From contig CAMKOM010000016.1 in NCBI GenBank assembly GCA_946414435.1, forward strand, positions 1-64,000: a stretch of 64,000 bases of DNA, in the 5' to 3' direction. The position numbers were made by a program, and so were the translations under genes. The notes beneath the pieces are model-generated. The model saw only the letters and a list, made by a program, of their open reading frames with translations, did no database searches and was not told the DNA's origin. Each line of letters starts with the position of its first letter. Position 1 is the stretch's first letter. The DNA comes from an uncultured Bacteroidota bacterium. GTDB taxonomy: Bacteria > Bacteroidota > Bacteroidia > Bacteroidales > SZUA-534. Positions 15,672 to 25,456 of this stretch are shown here, piece by piece.

Positions 15672-16579
15672 TTACCACCAAAGAACAACGGATTGCCACG
15701 ATTGGAACTGCGATTTTCTGCATCCTGTTTCTGCTGATATTGCTGATGGTCAGATTTATAAACGACCCGACACAGGAAGAGGAAGGCGTGCTTGTCAATT
15801 TTGGCGATTCGGAACAAGGCTACGGGCAGGTTGAACCGCGTCCGGCTGTGGCACAGAACATACCAACACCGCCCCCCACGCCCACACCCCCCGAACCTGC
15901 GCAAGAATCATCACCCGAACCGCAGCAAACTGGCGAAGAAGATGTTGTGAACCAGGATTTTGAAGAGTCAGCGGTGATTGAGCAGAAAAAGAAGAAAAAA
16001 CGCGAGGACGACGAACTGAAACGCCGGCAAGATGAACTGAAACGCCAGCAAGAGGCTGAGCAACAACGCCTTGCCGAAGAACAAAGGCGCAAAGAGGAAG
16101 AAGAACGCAAACGCCAAGAGGAAGAACAACGCCGCCAGCAACAACAGCAAGCCACCAACGCAAGGGCCGCCAACGCATTTGCTACAGGCCGTAACGCCGC
16201 CGGCGGCAACACAGGCGAGGGCAACACCACCGGCAACGGCAACCAAGGCTCACTCAACGGCGATATAAATTCAACCAACCGCATTGGAAACGGAGGCGGC
16301 AATGGCATCAACTTCAACCTGACTGGGCGTTCGTTCGGTTCAACACCACCCAAACCTGAGTACAATAGCAAGGCTGAAGGCAAAGTGGTGGTTGAAATCC
16401 GTGTAGACCGCAGCGGCAAAGTAGTGAGCGCATCGCCAGGAAAGGCCGGAACAACAACCAACGACCCCGTTTTGCGCGAGGCCGCTAAAGCGGCAGCTCT
16501 CAAGGCCAAATTCAATTCCGACCCCAAAGCCGCCGAAATTCAGGTTGGCACAATCACCTACACATTTATTCAACAATAA
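15668..16579 (+). CDS. TonB-family energy transducer with TolA-like linker
   Basis: 303 residues. A membrane helix lies at about 11-31, then a Pro-rich segment at about 68-90 (TPPPTPTPPEPAQESSPEP). A highly charged Lys/Arg/Glu/Gln helix follows at about 108-165, then a Gly/Asn-rich linker (about 170-225) and a C-terminal TonB-like domain from about 230 (KVVVEIRVDRSGKVVSASPG). The long charged helix resembles TolA more than a classic TonB, so this could be a Tol-type rather than a Ton-type transducer. The next gene begins at the very next base. Confidence 0.85.
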   Translation: MITTKEQRIATIGTAIFCILFLLILLMVRFINDPTQEEEGVLVNFGDSEQGYGQVEPRPAVAQNIPTPPPTPTPPEPAQESSPEPQQTGEEDVVNQDFEESAVIEQKKKKKREDDELKRRQDELKRQQEAEQQRLAEEQRRKEEEERKRQEEEQRRQQQQQATNARAANAFATGRNAAGGNTGEGNTTGNGNQGSLNGDINSTNRIGNGGGNGINFNLTGRSFGSTPPKPEYNSKAEGKVVVEIRVDRSGKVVSASPGKAGTTTNDPVLREAAKAAALKAKFNSDPKAAEIQVGTITYTFIQQ

Positions 16580-17527
16580 ATGCCTGAAGAACACACCTTT
16601 GCGTGGGGCACAAACCGTCGCTTCAACGACTATTCGACCTACATTCGCAATAAGTTTGGCGGGCGGGTGCAGAAAATTTCTGTGAATGTGGGTTTTAGCT
16701 GCCCCAACCGCGACGGCACCAAAGGCACGGGCGGCTGCATCTACTGCGATAACAGCACCTTCACCCCCTCCTACTGCAACGCCGCCGACAGCATTGCCGT
16801 GCAACTGCAGAAAGGCCGCGAGTTTTTCTCGCATAAGTACCCAGATATGCGGTATATTGCTTATTTCCAAAGCTACACTAACACCTACGCACCTGTGAAA
16901 ACGCTCGAACCGCTCTATCGTGATGCCGTGGGCAACGGCATTGCGGGGCTCATTATCGGCACCCGCCCCGACTGCATCAACGGCGAACTGCTCAATATGC
17001 TGGCACGCATCAACCAGATTGTGCCTGTGGCCGTTGAACTGGGAATAGAAAGCACCGCCGACCGCACTTTGGAACTCATCAACCGCCACCATACTTGGCA
17101 GGACACCGTGGCTGCCGCACAGCTCTGCGCCGACCACGGAATCGAGACTGGCGGCCACCTTATTTTGGGTCTTCCCGGCGAAACAGAAGCCGATTTTCTT
17201 GAGCACGCGCGGCGAGTGTCGGCATTACCAATAAAAACGCTGAAACTGCATCAGTTACAGATAATTGAGAGCACACCATTGGCCGAAATATGGCGCCAAA
17301 ATCCTGATTTTGTAAGTCTTTTCTCGCTCGACGAATATTTGAAAACAGTGGTGCGCTTTCTCGAGCACCTCTCGCCCGACATTGTGGTTGAGCGCTTTGT
17401 GAGCGTCTCGCCCGCCGACAAACTAATTGCCCCGCGCTGGAACCGAATGAAGAATTTCGAGGTTGTAGCATTGATTGACAAAGAATTGGAACGGCAGAGT
17501 ACGTGGCAGGGAAGATTACATAATTAG
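16580..17527 (+). CDS. yhcC: TIGR01212-family radical SAM protein (YhcC-like)
   Basis: 315 residues. The iron-sulfur cluster cysteines are at 41, 53 and 56 in the family-specific arrangement CPNRDGTKGTGGCIYC, rather than the simple CxxxCxxC. The SAM-binding strands follow (YFQSYTNTYAPVKTLEPLY, IGTRPDC, VELGIES, GGHLILGLPGE). The family is widespread, with a proposed role in tRNA or small-molecule modification that I do not regard as settled. The ATG directly abuts the stop of the TonB-like gene, implying co-transcription without an obvious functional link. Confidence 0.9.
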   Translation: MPEEHTFAWGTNRRFNDYSTYIRNKFGGRVQKISVNVGFSCPNRDGTKGTGGCIYCDNSTFTPSYCNAADSIAVQLQKGREFFSHKYPDMRYIAYFQSYTNTYAPVKTLEPLYRDAVGNGIAGLIIGTRPDCINGELLNMLARINQIVPVAVELGIESTADRTLELINRHHTWQDTVAAAQLCADHGIETGGHLILGLPGETEADFLEHARRVSALPIKTLKLHQLQIIESTPLAEIWRQNPDFVSLFSLDEYLKTVVRFLEHLSPDIVVERFVSVSPADKLIAPRWNRMKNFEVVALIDKELERQSTWQGRLHN

Positions 17528-17870
17528 CACTTCGCACACATATACCCCAAAATTTTGTACCATCGGCTTTATATTGTTGAATAACAGCAAAATAAATCGC
17601 ATCATGGATAAAAAACGCTTCATTTTGCATTACCATATAAAAAATGTTTGTATTTTGCCGCATTGTATCAATAATTGATTGACACTGAACAAAACGACCG
17701 TAAATGATTATGTCATTGAGCATAACACCATTTTATAATCAGATGCTAACGCTGCACCAAGCATTGTTTTTTGGCAAAAATCGGCCTTTGGCAAGCAACC
17801 AATCGCAGCTTGAGCTATACGAATCACAATTTTATAATTCATATTTTTATTCATTTAATTTTAATTGCTT
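17528..17870. other. Intergenic region with no recognisable gene
   Basis: 343 bp, AT-rich. No ORF with coding character, no clear TAnnTTTG promoter and no terminator hairpin was found. It presumably carries the promoter of the large surface-protein gene downstream. Confidence 0.5.
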
Positions 17871-20800
17871 ATGAAAAAATTATTTTTTCTAATTGCAGGA
17901 TGTCTGCTGTTTACGGGAGTAAACGCGCAGATTCTTAACGAATGGTTCACATCAGGAGCACTTGCTGAACCACTCGAAATTGGCGACGACGGTTCTGCCG
18001 TTGTTGTAGTTAGTGATGCCGGCGATCCATGGAGTGTCGAATTTTGCAACGTCTTTCATGATGTAAACGGACAAGAAGAAGGAAACTCATTCAGCCTCAC
18101 CTTCGATGTTAAATGGGAAAGCCTTTCGGATGAAGATGCCACTACCGGCTATTTTTTAGTCGGACACACCTCTGCACCAGATGAAGATGGCGATTTGGTG
18201 TATGTTCACGATGACTACCAATGGTCTAATGAATACTTTGAGTTGTTAGATGTTGAAGGTACTACGTTTCCTTCTTCCATAAACGCCCCGTTCACCGTAA
18301 ACAAAGGAGAATGGACAACAATCTCTTTTGAAGGTACAATTGGCGAAGTCGGCGAAGATTACATTGGCATTCAACTCAATTTGGGCGATTTAGATGGCAA
18401 CACTGTAGGCACGTTCTATTTCAAAAACGTCAAAGTTCAGTTCCACAACAACGTACTCAGCTTCTACAGTCTACAACTGCAGACCAGCACCGACGGCCTT
18501 GTATTTGATTCTGATGGAAGTACAGCAACTGTTGTTGGCACCGATTTAGAGGACGACCAAACAACGGTGAGCATTCCAGCCACAGTAACAATCGACGGAA
18601 ATGAATACCCGGTTACTGCCATTGGCAATGAAGCTTTCCAGGGCTGCAGTAACCTGACCGAAATCACCATACCGAACTCTGTTAAAATTATCGGTGGCGG
18701 TGCATTTACAAATTGCACCAACCTTGAATCTATTAACATTCCAGCTTCGGTTGAAGCCATGGGAAGCAACCCGTTTGAAGATTGCTACAGCCTGACTGAA
18801 ATAACCGTCGATGGTGGCAACGAACATTTTTCGGCTGTTGACGGCGTGCTTTTCGACAAAGACCAAACTGTTCTCTTTTTATGCCCCTGCGGAAAAACCG
18901 GCAGCTACACAGTTCCAAGCACTGTAACCACAATCGAAATTTCAGCATTCTACAATTGTACCCAACTTGAGGAAGTTATCCTTCCCGACGGTTTGAGAGT
19001 GATTGAAAACAGCGCGTTCTACAACTGCTATGGCCTTGGATCGATTATTATCCCTGAATCAGTTACTTGGATTGGCTCTAACGCATTCGGCAACTGCGGC
19101 AATCTAATCATCTATTGCGAGACGTGCACGAAACCATCATGGAACAGCAACTGGTACGGATCATGTGATTACGAATATGCATATGGTAGTTGGGACCTTA
19201 GCGATGACGGCATACTCACCATATCGAAATGTGTTGAATTTGACGATGAAGATTATTACCCGTGGTACTCACTGAGCGATTACATAACAAGCATTGTTAT
19301 TGAAGACGGCGTTACATGCATTGGCGACTACGCATTCTACGAACAATACAATGTTGAAACAGTAACTATCCCGAACACTGTCACAAAAGTTGGGTATGAT
19401 GCATTCGATGATTGCGATAATCTGACTTTCAACTTCGATGAAGATGGAGGCGCATATTATTTGGGCAATAGCGAGAACCCCTACTATTGCCTGGTTTATT
19501 ACGCGTCCTCGAGTATTATAACCGTACACAACGATTGCAAGGTGATTGCCAATTACGCTCTCAGTGGGGCATCAACGATTGTTGTTCCCGAGACTGTTGA
19601 ATACATTGGCGACGACTCTTTCGCTTATGCTAATTCAGTGTTTTATACAGGTAGCGCCACTGGTAGCCCTTGGGGTGCAACCAACTTAAATCCATTTATC
19701 AATGGAGATTTCGTGTTTGCCGATGAGGAAAGTACCATACTTGTAGGCTACATTGGCGACGACAGCGAAATAGAGATTCCGAGCACAGTTGTCTACATTG
19801 ACAAGGCTTTCCAGTTTTCATATAAAATCACATCTGTCGATATGAGTAATGCCTCAAACTTGATTTTCATTGGATCGGGATCATTCTCTTATTGCCCAAA
19901 CCTTACTTCGGTTGTGTTCCCCGAAGGATTAACAACAATTGATGAATATGCATTCTATCTTAGCCAAGCCCTTACTTCGGTTACCATTCCAAGCAGCGTT
20001 ACAACCATTGGCGACAACGCATTCCAATTCTGCAACAATATTGAATCGATCGACCTTAGCAACGCCACAAGTCTGGAATACATTGGCGACTATGCTTTTC
20101 AAAATACCAAAATCAGCGAGCTTGTAATTCCCGAATCTGTAACATACATTGGCAGATATGCATTTAATGGTAACGAAGACCAGTATCAACAACTCACAAC
20201 ATTAGATCTTAGCAATGCCACAAGCCTTACAACAATAGGCAGTTACGCATTTTACGGTTGCAAGAGGCTGACCTCAGTCGACTTTAGCAACACAAATTTG
20301 ACAACAATCGGGACCTATGCTTTCGCATATGGCAGCAGCCTTGAACAAGTTACCATTCCATCATCAGTAACAAGTATTGGCAATTACGCCTTCGGATATT
20401 GCGGCAAAACACTCTTCTTATGTGAAGCGACATCAAAGCCAACGAATTGGAGCAGCAATTGGAATTACGATAATAGCGGCCGTGTTATATGGCACTACAA
20501 GAACATTAAGATTGATGTTTACTCTGACGACTACGAATACGGCGATGTTGAAGGTTCAGGCAACTACGAATATGGCGAGGAGGTCACACTGACTGCCATA
20601 CCAAACGAAGGCTACCAATTCCTGCGCTGGGAAGACGGAAATATCAACAGCACACGCACAATAACAGTAACCGAGGCTGATTATTATTATGCCTATTTTG
20701 CTGAGGAATCAGAAACCGTCTACACCGTTACCCTAAATATCAACAATCCTGATTATGGATTTATTTACGGTGCCGGCAGGTATGTCGAAGGGGATATGGT

Positions 20801-23387
20801 TTATATTGAAGCCTATCCTGCAGAAGGTTGCTACTTTACTAATTGGAGCAACGGCGATGAGTCTGATTATTTATCATTCGAAATAACCGAAGACGTCTCT
20901 CTTACAGCCAATTTCGAAATCAACACCTACGACGTTGAGATTAGTACCGTCGGAAATGGAACGATTACCGGTTCCGAAGGCGGCACTTTCAACTATGGCA
21001 CTGAATTGTCATACACTGCTGTCCCCGACGAAGGATACAGATTCGCATATTGGTCTTACACCTACAACGGATACAGCGGAACTACAACAGCAAATCCTTT
21101 CTCTATGAAACTTGCCTACGATTACACCCTGGTGGCAAACTTCGCTGAATGCCCCGAAGTGTTTGTTGGTGAGAACACTGTTTACGCCAATGGTAGGGAA
21201 AGAAACAACTGCTTCTTCGTGCCAACCGAGACATGTCTGTATGCAATATATGCCGTCAACAACAACAACTACGACACCTATGGATATATCCTGGATGCTG
21301 ACGGAGATGTGTTGACCGAAGATGACGACAACGGTTACGAATACCGCCAATTCCTCATGACCCGCACTTTGACTGAGGGCGAGACCTACTTTATTGGTGC
21401 AGGATTTTATTCTAGTTCCAATTCTGGCAATGTAAACTTTATCATTGAAAAGCGTGCGCCAGCCACAATCACAGCAACAGCCGAAAATGGTACAGTTGAG
21501 GGTACTGGCACATATGACTTTGGTACAGAAGTGACCGTCACAGCTGTTCCTGACGAAGGTTATCAATTCTTACGCTGGAGCGATGGTTTCTCATATTATC
21601 AGCGTACATTCAACTTGACTGAAGATGTTGAGTTAGAGGCAATATTCTGCCCCGCAAGCCAGAACATATATAATGTGGGCATTCTTATTTCAGGCGGTTA
21701 CTTCAACTATGTAACTGGTGGCGGCCTATATCAGGAAGGCGAAACAGTTACTTTGACTGCAGTGCCTTACCCATACTACCACTTTGTGGAGTGGAGCGAT
21801 GGCGTTACTGATGCCACACGCACCTTTACAGCTTCTGAAGATGTTGTGTTGACTGCAACCTTCGCAGCTGACGTATTCACAGTTAATGTTATAGTGAACA
21901 ACAGCGATTATGGCTATGTTACCGGTGCTGGCACATATAATGCTGGCGATAATGTAACCCTCAGCGCAAACAGCAACAGCCATTGCTATTTCGACGGATG
22001 GGAAGATGGGTACAACTATAGCAGCCGCAGCTTCTACATCTACAAAGACACAACCTTCATTGCCAACTTTGGAATAGATCATTATGATGTTGATGCATAT
22101 TCATACAATGAGAGCCAAGGTTCTGTTGAAGGCACTGGCTCATACGCATATGGTAGCACCGCAACCCTGACCGCCACTGCCAAAACCGGTTATCACTTCA
22201 CGGGATGGTCAGATGGCAACGACGATAATCCGCGCGAGATTACCGTAGATGATGACTACTACTACACCGCTTATTTCGAGATCAACACCTATACAGTTAC
22301 TATCGACCCTGATCTTGAAAACGGATCAATCAGCCAAAGCGGCTCTGGCACATACACTCATGGTACTGAGGCCACATTCACTGCTACTCCGGCAACCGAC
22401 TATAAGTTCGTCCGCTGGAACAACCTTCTGACCGAGGATGAGTTTACTGTAACTATGACCAAAGACTTGAATCTTAGTGCAGTGTTCTGCGCAGACGACG
22501 CAAATGTGTACGAGCTTAAAACTGTTGCTTCTCCTGCAGCTCACGGCTCAGTTACTGGTGCTAGTTTTTATGTCGCTGGTGAAAAAGCTACTTTGACCGC
22601 CGTTGCCGGCGAGGGCTTCCACTTCGTAAAATGGAATACCGACGCAACCGATGCCACAATTACAACGACCGTCAACAAAGAAGTGACTTACACAGCATAC
22701 TTCGAGATCAACACTTACACTGTAAGCGTAGCCGCTGGCGATAATGGTTCTGTTGAAGCCAAGAAAGACGGCAAGGCATTTACATCGGGCAGCACCGTTA
22801 ATTACGGCGAAGAAATAAGTCTTAAAGCAACCGCAGCAGCCCACTACCACTTTGCTGGCTGGAGCGATGGTAACAAAGATGCAGAACGTACTATCAGCGT
22901 TAACAAAGACCTCAACCTGACGGCCAACTTCGAACTCGACACCTACACCATCAGTGTTAATGCCAAAAACGGCACCATCGAGGGTAATGGAACATTCAGT
23001 TTCGGAACCAACGTAACGCTCACTGCAAAACCCGCATTTGGTTATCATTTCGTAAGCTGGAGCGATGGCAACACCGACAACCCGCGTACTGTAACAATCA
23101 ACGATGAGTTGTTCAACACAATCAATGAGTCGTTCACTGCCATCTTCGAGGTTGGCGATGCAACCGCTGTTAACGAGGAAGAAGTTGCCGAAGTCAACAT
23201 CTTCGCTTACGGCAACACCATTGTTGTTGAGAACGCTGATTCTGACATCCTTGTTTACAGCGCAATGGGACAACTTGTCAACCGTACAATTTCAAACGGT
23301 CTGCGCGACGAGATAACAATCAACGGCACAGGCATCTATATTGTTAAAGTTGGCAACACCGCAAAACGTGTATCAATTAGAAATTAG
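17871..23387 (+). CDS. Giant T9SS surface protein: BspA-like LRR plus InlB-type repeats
   Basis: 1838 residues from ATG 17871 (a TTG two codons earlier is less likely). In order: signal peptide (MKKLFFLIAGCLLFTGVNAQ), a beta-rich N-terminal domain (about 20-200), and BspA/LRR_5 repeats (about 215-870). The LRR units read like LTSVTIPSSVTTIGDNAFQF, with a break around 435-470. Next come roughly a dozen InlB B-type repeats (about 885-1755) with GEEVTLTAIPNEGYQFLRW and ANFEINTY-like phrases, interrupted near 1110-1200 by a different beta domain. The last 80 residues are a type-A T9SS sorting domain (VYSAMGQLVNRTI ... GIYIVKVGNTAKRVSI). BspA-like proteins often bind host or environmental ligands; the ligand here is unknown. 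Export to the cell surface is inferred from the sorting domain. Confidence 0.88.
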   Translation: MKKLFFLIAGCLLFTGVNAQILNEWFTSGALAEPLEIGDDGSAVVVVSDAGDPWSVEFCNVFHDVNGQEEGNSFSLTFDVKWESLSDEDATTGYFLVGHTSAPDEDGDLVYVHDDYQWSNEYFELLDVEGTTFPSSINAPFTVNKGEWTTISFEGTIGEVGEDYIGIQLNLGDLDGNTVGTFYFKNVKVQFHNNVLSFYSLQLQTSTDGLVFDSDGSTATVVGTDLEDDQTTVSIPATVTIDGNEYPVTAIGNEAFQGCSNLTEITIPNSVKIIGGGAFTNCTNLESINIPASVEAMGSNPFEDCYSLTEITVDGGNEHFSAVDGVLFDKDQTVLFLCPCGKTGSYTVPSTVTTIEISAFYNCTQLEEVILPDGLRVIENSAFYNCYGLGSIIIPESVTWIGSNAFGNCGNLIIYCETCTKPSWNSNWYGSCDYEYAYGSWDLSDDGILTISKCVEFDDEDYYPWYSLSDYITSIVIEDGVTCIGDYAFYEQYNVETVTIPNTVTKVGYDAFDDCDNLTFNFDEDGGAYYLGNSENPYYCLVYYASSSIITVHNDCKVIANYALSGASTIVVPETVEYIGDDSFAYANSVFYTGSATGSPWGATNLNPFINGDFVFADEESTILVGYIGDDSEIEIPSTVVYIDKAFQFSYKITSVDMSNASNLIFIGSGSFSYCPNLTSVVFPEGLTTIDEYAFYLSQALTSVTIPSSVTTIGDNAFQFCNNIESIDLSNATSLEYIGDYAFQNTKISELVIPESVTYIGRYAFNGNEDQYQQLTTLDLSNATSLTTIGSYAFYGCKRLTSVDFSNTNLTTIGTYAFAYGSSLEQVTIPSSVTSIGNYAFGYCGKTLFLCEATSKPTNWSSNWNYDNSGRVIWHYKNIKIDVYSDDYEYGDVEGSGNYEYGEEVTLTAIPNEGYQFLRWEDGNINSTRTITVTEADYYYAYFAEESETVYTVTLNINNPDYGFIYGAGRYVEGDMVYIEAYPAEGCYFTNWSNGDESDYLSFEITEDVSLTANFEINTYDVEISTVGNGTITGSEGGTFNYGTELSYTAVPDEGYRFAYWSYTYNGYSGTTTANPFSMKLAYDYTLVANFAECPEVFVGENTVYANGRERNNCFFVPTETCLYAIYAVNNNNYDTYGYILDADGDVLTEDDDNGYEYRQFLMTRTLTEGETYFIGAGFYSSSNSGNVNFIIEKRAPATITATAENGTVEGTGTYDFGTEVTVTAVPDEGYQFLRWSDGFSYYQRTFNLTEDVELEAIFCPASQNIYNVGILISGGYFNYVTGGGLYQEGETVTLTAVPYPYYHFVEWSDGVTDATRTFTASEDVVLTATFAADVFTVNVIVNNSDYGYVTGAGTYNAGDNVTLSANSNSHCYFDGWEDGYNYSSRSFYIYKDTTFIANFGIDHYDVDAYSYNESQGSVEGTGSYAYGSTATLTATAKTGYHFTGWSDGNDDNPREITVDDDYYYTAYFEINTYTVTIDPDLENGSISQSGSGTYTHGTEATFTATPATDYKFVRWNNLLTEDEFTVTMTKDLNLSAVFCADDANVYELKTVASPAAHGSVTGASFYVAGEKATLTAVAGEGFHFVKWNTDATDATITTTVNKEVTYTAYFEINTYTVSVAAGDNGSVEAKKDGKAFTSGSTVNYGEEISLKATAAAHYHFAGWSDGNKDAERTISVNKDLNLTANFELDTYTISVNAKNGTIEGNGTFSFGTNVTLTAKPAFGYHFVSWSDGNTDNPRTVTINDELFNTINESFTAIFEVGDATAVNEEEVAEVNIFAYGNTIVVENADSDILVYSAMGQLVNRTISNGLRDEITINGTGIYIVKVGNTAKRVSIRN

Positions 23388-23412
23388 AATTTGAAATAAA
23401 ACGTTAACCAAA

Positions 23413-23446
23413 AGGGCCGCGAGAACCATCTTGCGGCTCTTTTTTA
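23413..23446 (+). terminator. Rho-independent terminator after the giant surface protein
   Basis: AGGGCCGC and GCGGCTCT pair around a 12-nt loop (one G-T pair), followed by TTTTTTT. It lies 26 bp after the stop codon. Confidence 0.85.
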
Positions 23447-23504
23447 TTTCCTTCAATCCCCACGCATTAATAATTCTTCCCTTCTATCCTTCAATTATTT
23501 GATG

Positions 23505-23512
23505 TAGTTTTG
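23505..23512 (+). promoter_or_regulatory. Bacteroidota -7 element TAGTTTTG
   Basis: Exact match to TAnnTTTG, 18 bp before the ATG at 23531. No TTTG was seen at the -33 spacing. It supports the 23531 start over an upstream TTG that would overlap the element. Confidence 0.5.
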
Positions 23513-23530
23513 CCGCAGAAACAGCAAAAA

Positions 23531-24658
23531 ATGTACAGCGATTTTCAGGACCAGTTGCGCAGCCGGCTTGCGGCCATCAACGATGCGGGGCTATACAACG
23601 AGCGCGGCACGCTGATGTCGGGCATGGCGGTCATCGACACTCCGCAAGGTTATGTCATGAATTTCAAAAATCCGAATTACATTGGCTATCAACCCGATGC
23701 CGCCGAAATTGAAGCCATAACGGCCGAATATGGCGATAATCTGGCATCGGCTCTCGAATCGAAAATCGCCAATTTGCTAGGCGCCGAGGAATGTCTGCTA
23801 TTAAATTCTCTAACAGATGCTTACATTGCATTATCAACACAATTGCTGAACCGCAGCGACGCCATCATCTACGACACACCAAGCCTGTTCTCCGTCACAA
23901 CAGCCGTGAGCCGGACGGCAAAATACAAATTCCACAACTCCGACCTTGCCGACCTCGAAAAACAGCTGAAACTGTCGCAGGCGCAGCAAAACAGGCTGCT
24001 TGTAGTTGATGCCGTCAATATTGCATCGGGCAGCATTGCACCTCTGAATCAGATATTTGCATTGGCTGACAAGTACCGTGCAATGGTAGCCGTCGACGAA
24101 ACGCACGCTGCCGGAATCTTTGGGAACGGCGGTGGAGCAAGCGAACTTCTAGACGCCAAGGGCAAAGCCGAGATAACAATCGGCTCGCTGACAAAGGCTT
24201 TCGGATGCCAATCTGGCGCATACATTGCAGGTCGCCGCGAAATTATCGACTTCCTGCGCCAACCAACCGGGCTGCCCGAGATTGCCGCTCCGCTACCAAA
24301 AACCGAAATGGCGTCGGCAGTTGCCGCCATCGACAGACTGCCACAAAACGCCGCCGACCGACAATACTTATTGCAGATTACCAACTACCTGATTCGGAAA
24401 CTTTACGGCGAAGGTTTTGAGATTCCACCCACACAGTCGGCTATTATGGCGGTTATGGTGGGCGACAACCAAAAAGCCGAACTATTCGCGAGGCATCTGC
24501 ACCGCAACAACGTGCTTGCAACCTCTCTTGCAAGTCCGCTCATCGACAACCAGAACGCCCGCATCGTCCTACAATTGTCGACCAGCCACACGCAAGAACA
24601 AATTGAGCAAACAGCTAAAATATTCGGTAGAGTTGCAAAAGAAATCGGATTGCTATAG
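23531..24658 (+). CDS. PLP-dependent alpha-oxoamine synthase-like enzyme (AONS/KBL type)
   Basis: 375 residues from ATG 23531. It has the fold-type I features of the KBL/8-amino-7-oxononanoate synthase group: an N-terminal lid region (NFKNPNYIGYQPD), the PLP aspartate block VVDAVNIASGSIAPL, the histidine block VDETHAAGIFG, and the Schiff-base lysine in GSLTKAFG. Lengths near 390 are usual. Catalytic motifs are present but the sequence is quite diverged: the typical YLGL becomes YIGY and the usual VFSMDGD block is VVDAVN. The substrate may therefore be neither glycine nor alanine. It stands alone, with its own -7 element. Confidence 0.75.
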   Translation: MYSDFQDQLRSRLAAINDAGLYNERGTLMSGMAVIDTPQGYVMNFKNPNYIGYQPDAAEIEAITAEYGDNLASALESKIANLLGAEECLLLNSLTDAYIALSTQLLNRSDAIIYDTPSLFSVTTAVSRTAKYKFHNSDLADLEKQLKLSQAQQNRLLVVDAVNIASGSIAPLNQIFALADKYRAMVAVDETHAAGIFGNGGGASELLDAKGKAEITIGSLTKAFGCQSGAYIAGRREIIDFLRQPTGLPEIAAPLPKTEMASAVAAIDRLPQNAADRQYLLQITNYLIRKLYGEGFEIPPTQSAIMAVMVGDNQKAELFARHLHRNNVLATSLASPLIDNQNARIVLQLSTSHTQEQIEQTAKIFGRVAKEIGLL

Positions 24659-24711
24659 CAGTACACTGACAATCAGCCTAGTCCTCGCCACATTCTTTTT
24701 TTCGCCCAACA

Positions 24712-24742
24712 TTTGCACTTACCAAAACTTGCATTACCTTTG
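24712..24742 (+). promoter_or_regulatory. Complete Bacteroidota promoter of tRNA-Gln
   Basis: TTTG at 24712-24715, 19 bp, then TACCTTTG at 24735-24742. Both elements match the phylum consensus exactly at canonical spacing. The tRNA begins 18 bp downstream. Confidence 0.85.
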
Positions 24743-24759
24743 CACCCGCTTCAAAGCAT

Positions 24760-24830
24760 TGGCGTATGGTGTAATGGTAGCACACCAGATTTTGGTTCTG
24801 TCAGTCAAGGTTCGAGTCCCTGTACGCCAA
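24760..24830 (+). tRNA. tRNA-Gln (anticodon TTG)
   Basis: The acceptor stem TGGCGTA pairs with TACGCCA (24760-24766 with 24823-24829). The D-arm contains GTAATGGTAGC. The anticodon arm is CCAGA-TTTTGGT-TCTGT, with TTG at positions 34-36 of the loop. The T-arm holds GGTTCGAGTCC. The CCA end is not encoded. A promoter lies upstream and a hairpin terminator begins 2 bp downstream, so it is a single-gene transcript. Confidence 0.93.
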
Positions 24831-24831
24831 C

Positions 24832-24860
24832 AACCTTCAGATTTTTCTGAAGGTTTTTTT
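24832..24860 (+). terminator. Terminator of tRNA-Gln
   Basis: Perfect 9-bp stem AACCTTCAG/CTGAAGGTT with loop ATTTTT, followed by TTTTT. Confidence 0.92.
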
Positions 24861-24874
24861 ATTTTTACGCCGAT

Positions 24875-25456
24875 ATGAATCGCGCATTCAAAATATTGTT
24901 TTTTGCGTTGCTCGCAATGGCATCGGCCTGCACTGAAAGTGTGCCAGGTTACGTTGCGCGACACGAATTGGAACAGCATCAAATCAAGATTGCAAAGATT
25001 CTTGAAATCAGCAAATTAGAAGCATTCACAGCTGCCGATAGCCTTGCCATCTGCAGCAACGAATACCAAAAGCAAAAAGGACAACTCATTGGCATTCAGC
25101 AGAATTTCATCGACTCGCTTACCGTTTCCATTGCCGATGCACAAAGCAAGGCCAAAAGCGAGCTCGACGGTGCAATGAAAAAGGCTATCGCCATAGGAAT
25201 CAGGTCGATGGAAAACAAAAAAGCAACCGCGCAACAGATAATCGATGCCTACAACAACGCGCCCGAAACCACAAGTCTGAATGCAATTATCAGCAAAATA
25301 GACAGATACAAGCAAATGGGCGATTCCGTAATCGGCCGCGCACAACGCTGCACATTCGTTGGCCGACAAGGCTCACTGCCCGAAGAGACATTCTCGCGCA
25401 AATATCTGCTAACCGCTGACGGTCAGGAAATTATAGGCGAGATTATTGAGCCTTAA
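24875..25456 (+). CDS. Predicted lipoprotein of unknown function
   Basis: 193 residues. The signal peptide ends in a lipobox (LLAMASAC, Cys19), so it should be a lipid-anchored envelope protein. The rest is mostly alpha-helical, rich in Lys, Gln and Ala, with a likely coiled coil at about 30-115. No family was recognised. It begins just after the tRNA terminator, and its end overlaps the serpin gene tail-to-tail by 14 bp. Confidence 0.7.
   Translation: MNRAFKILFFALLAMASACTESVPGYVARHELEQHQIKIAKILEISKLEAFTAADSLAICSNEYQKQKGQLIGIQQNFIDSLTVSIADAQSKAKSELDGAMKKAIAIGIRSMENKKATAQQIIDAYNNAPETTSLNAIISKIDRYKQMGDSVIGRAQRCTFVGRQGSLPEETFSRKYLLTADGQEIIGEIIEP

Noticed and set aside
15820..16527. Long minus-strand frame opposite the TonB-like gene
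   Set aside because: Ser/Cys/Arg-rich translation is the antisense of the Lys/Glu/Gln-rich TonB linker.
15668..16579. Whole exbB-exbD-tonB run as a Tol-Pal operon
   Set aside because: The TolA-like linker is suggestive, but no tolB or pal gene follows; the next gene is yhcC. Left as ExbB/ExbD/TonB-type with the alternative noted.
17528..17870. Riboswitch or regulatory RNA ahead of the giant surface protein
   Set aside because: No recognisable conserved core or stable nested stems were found.
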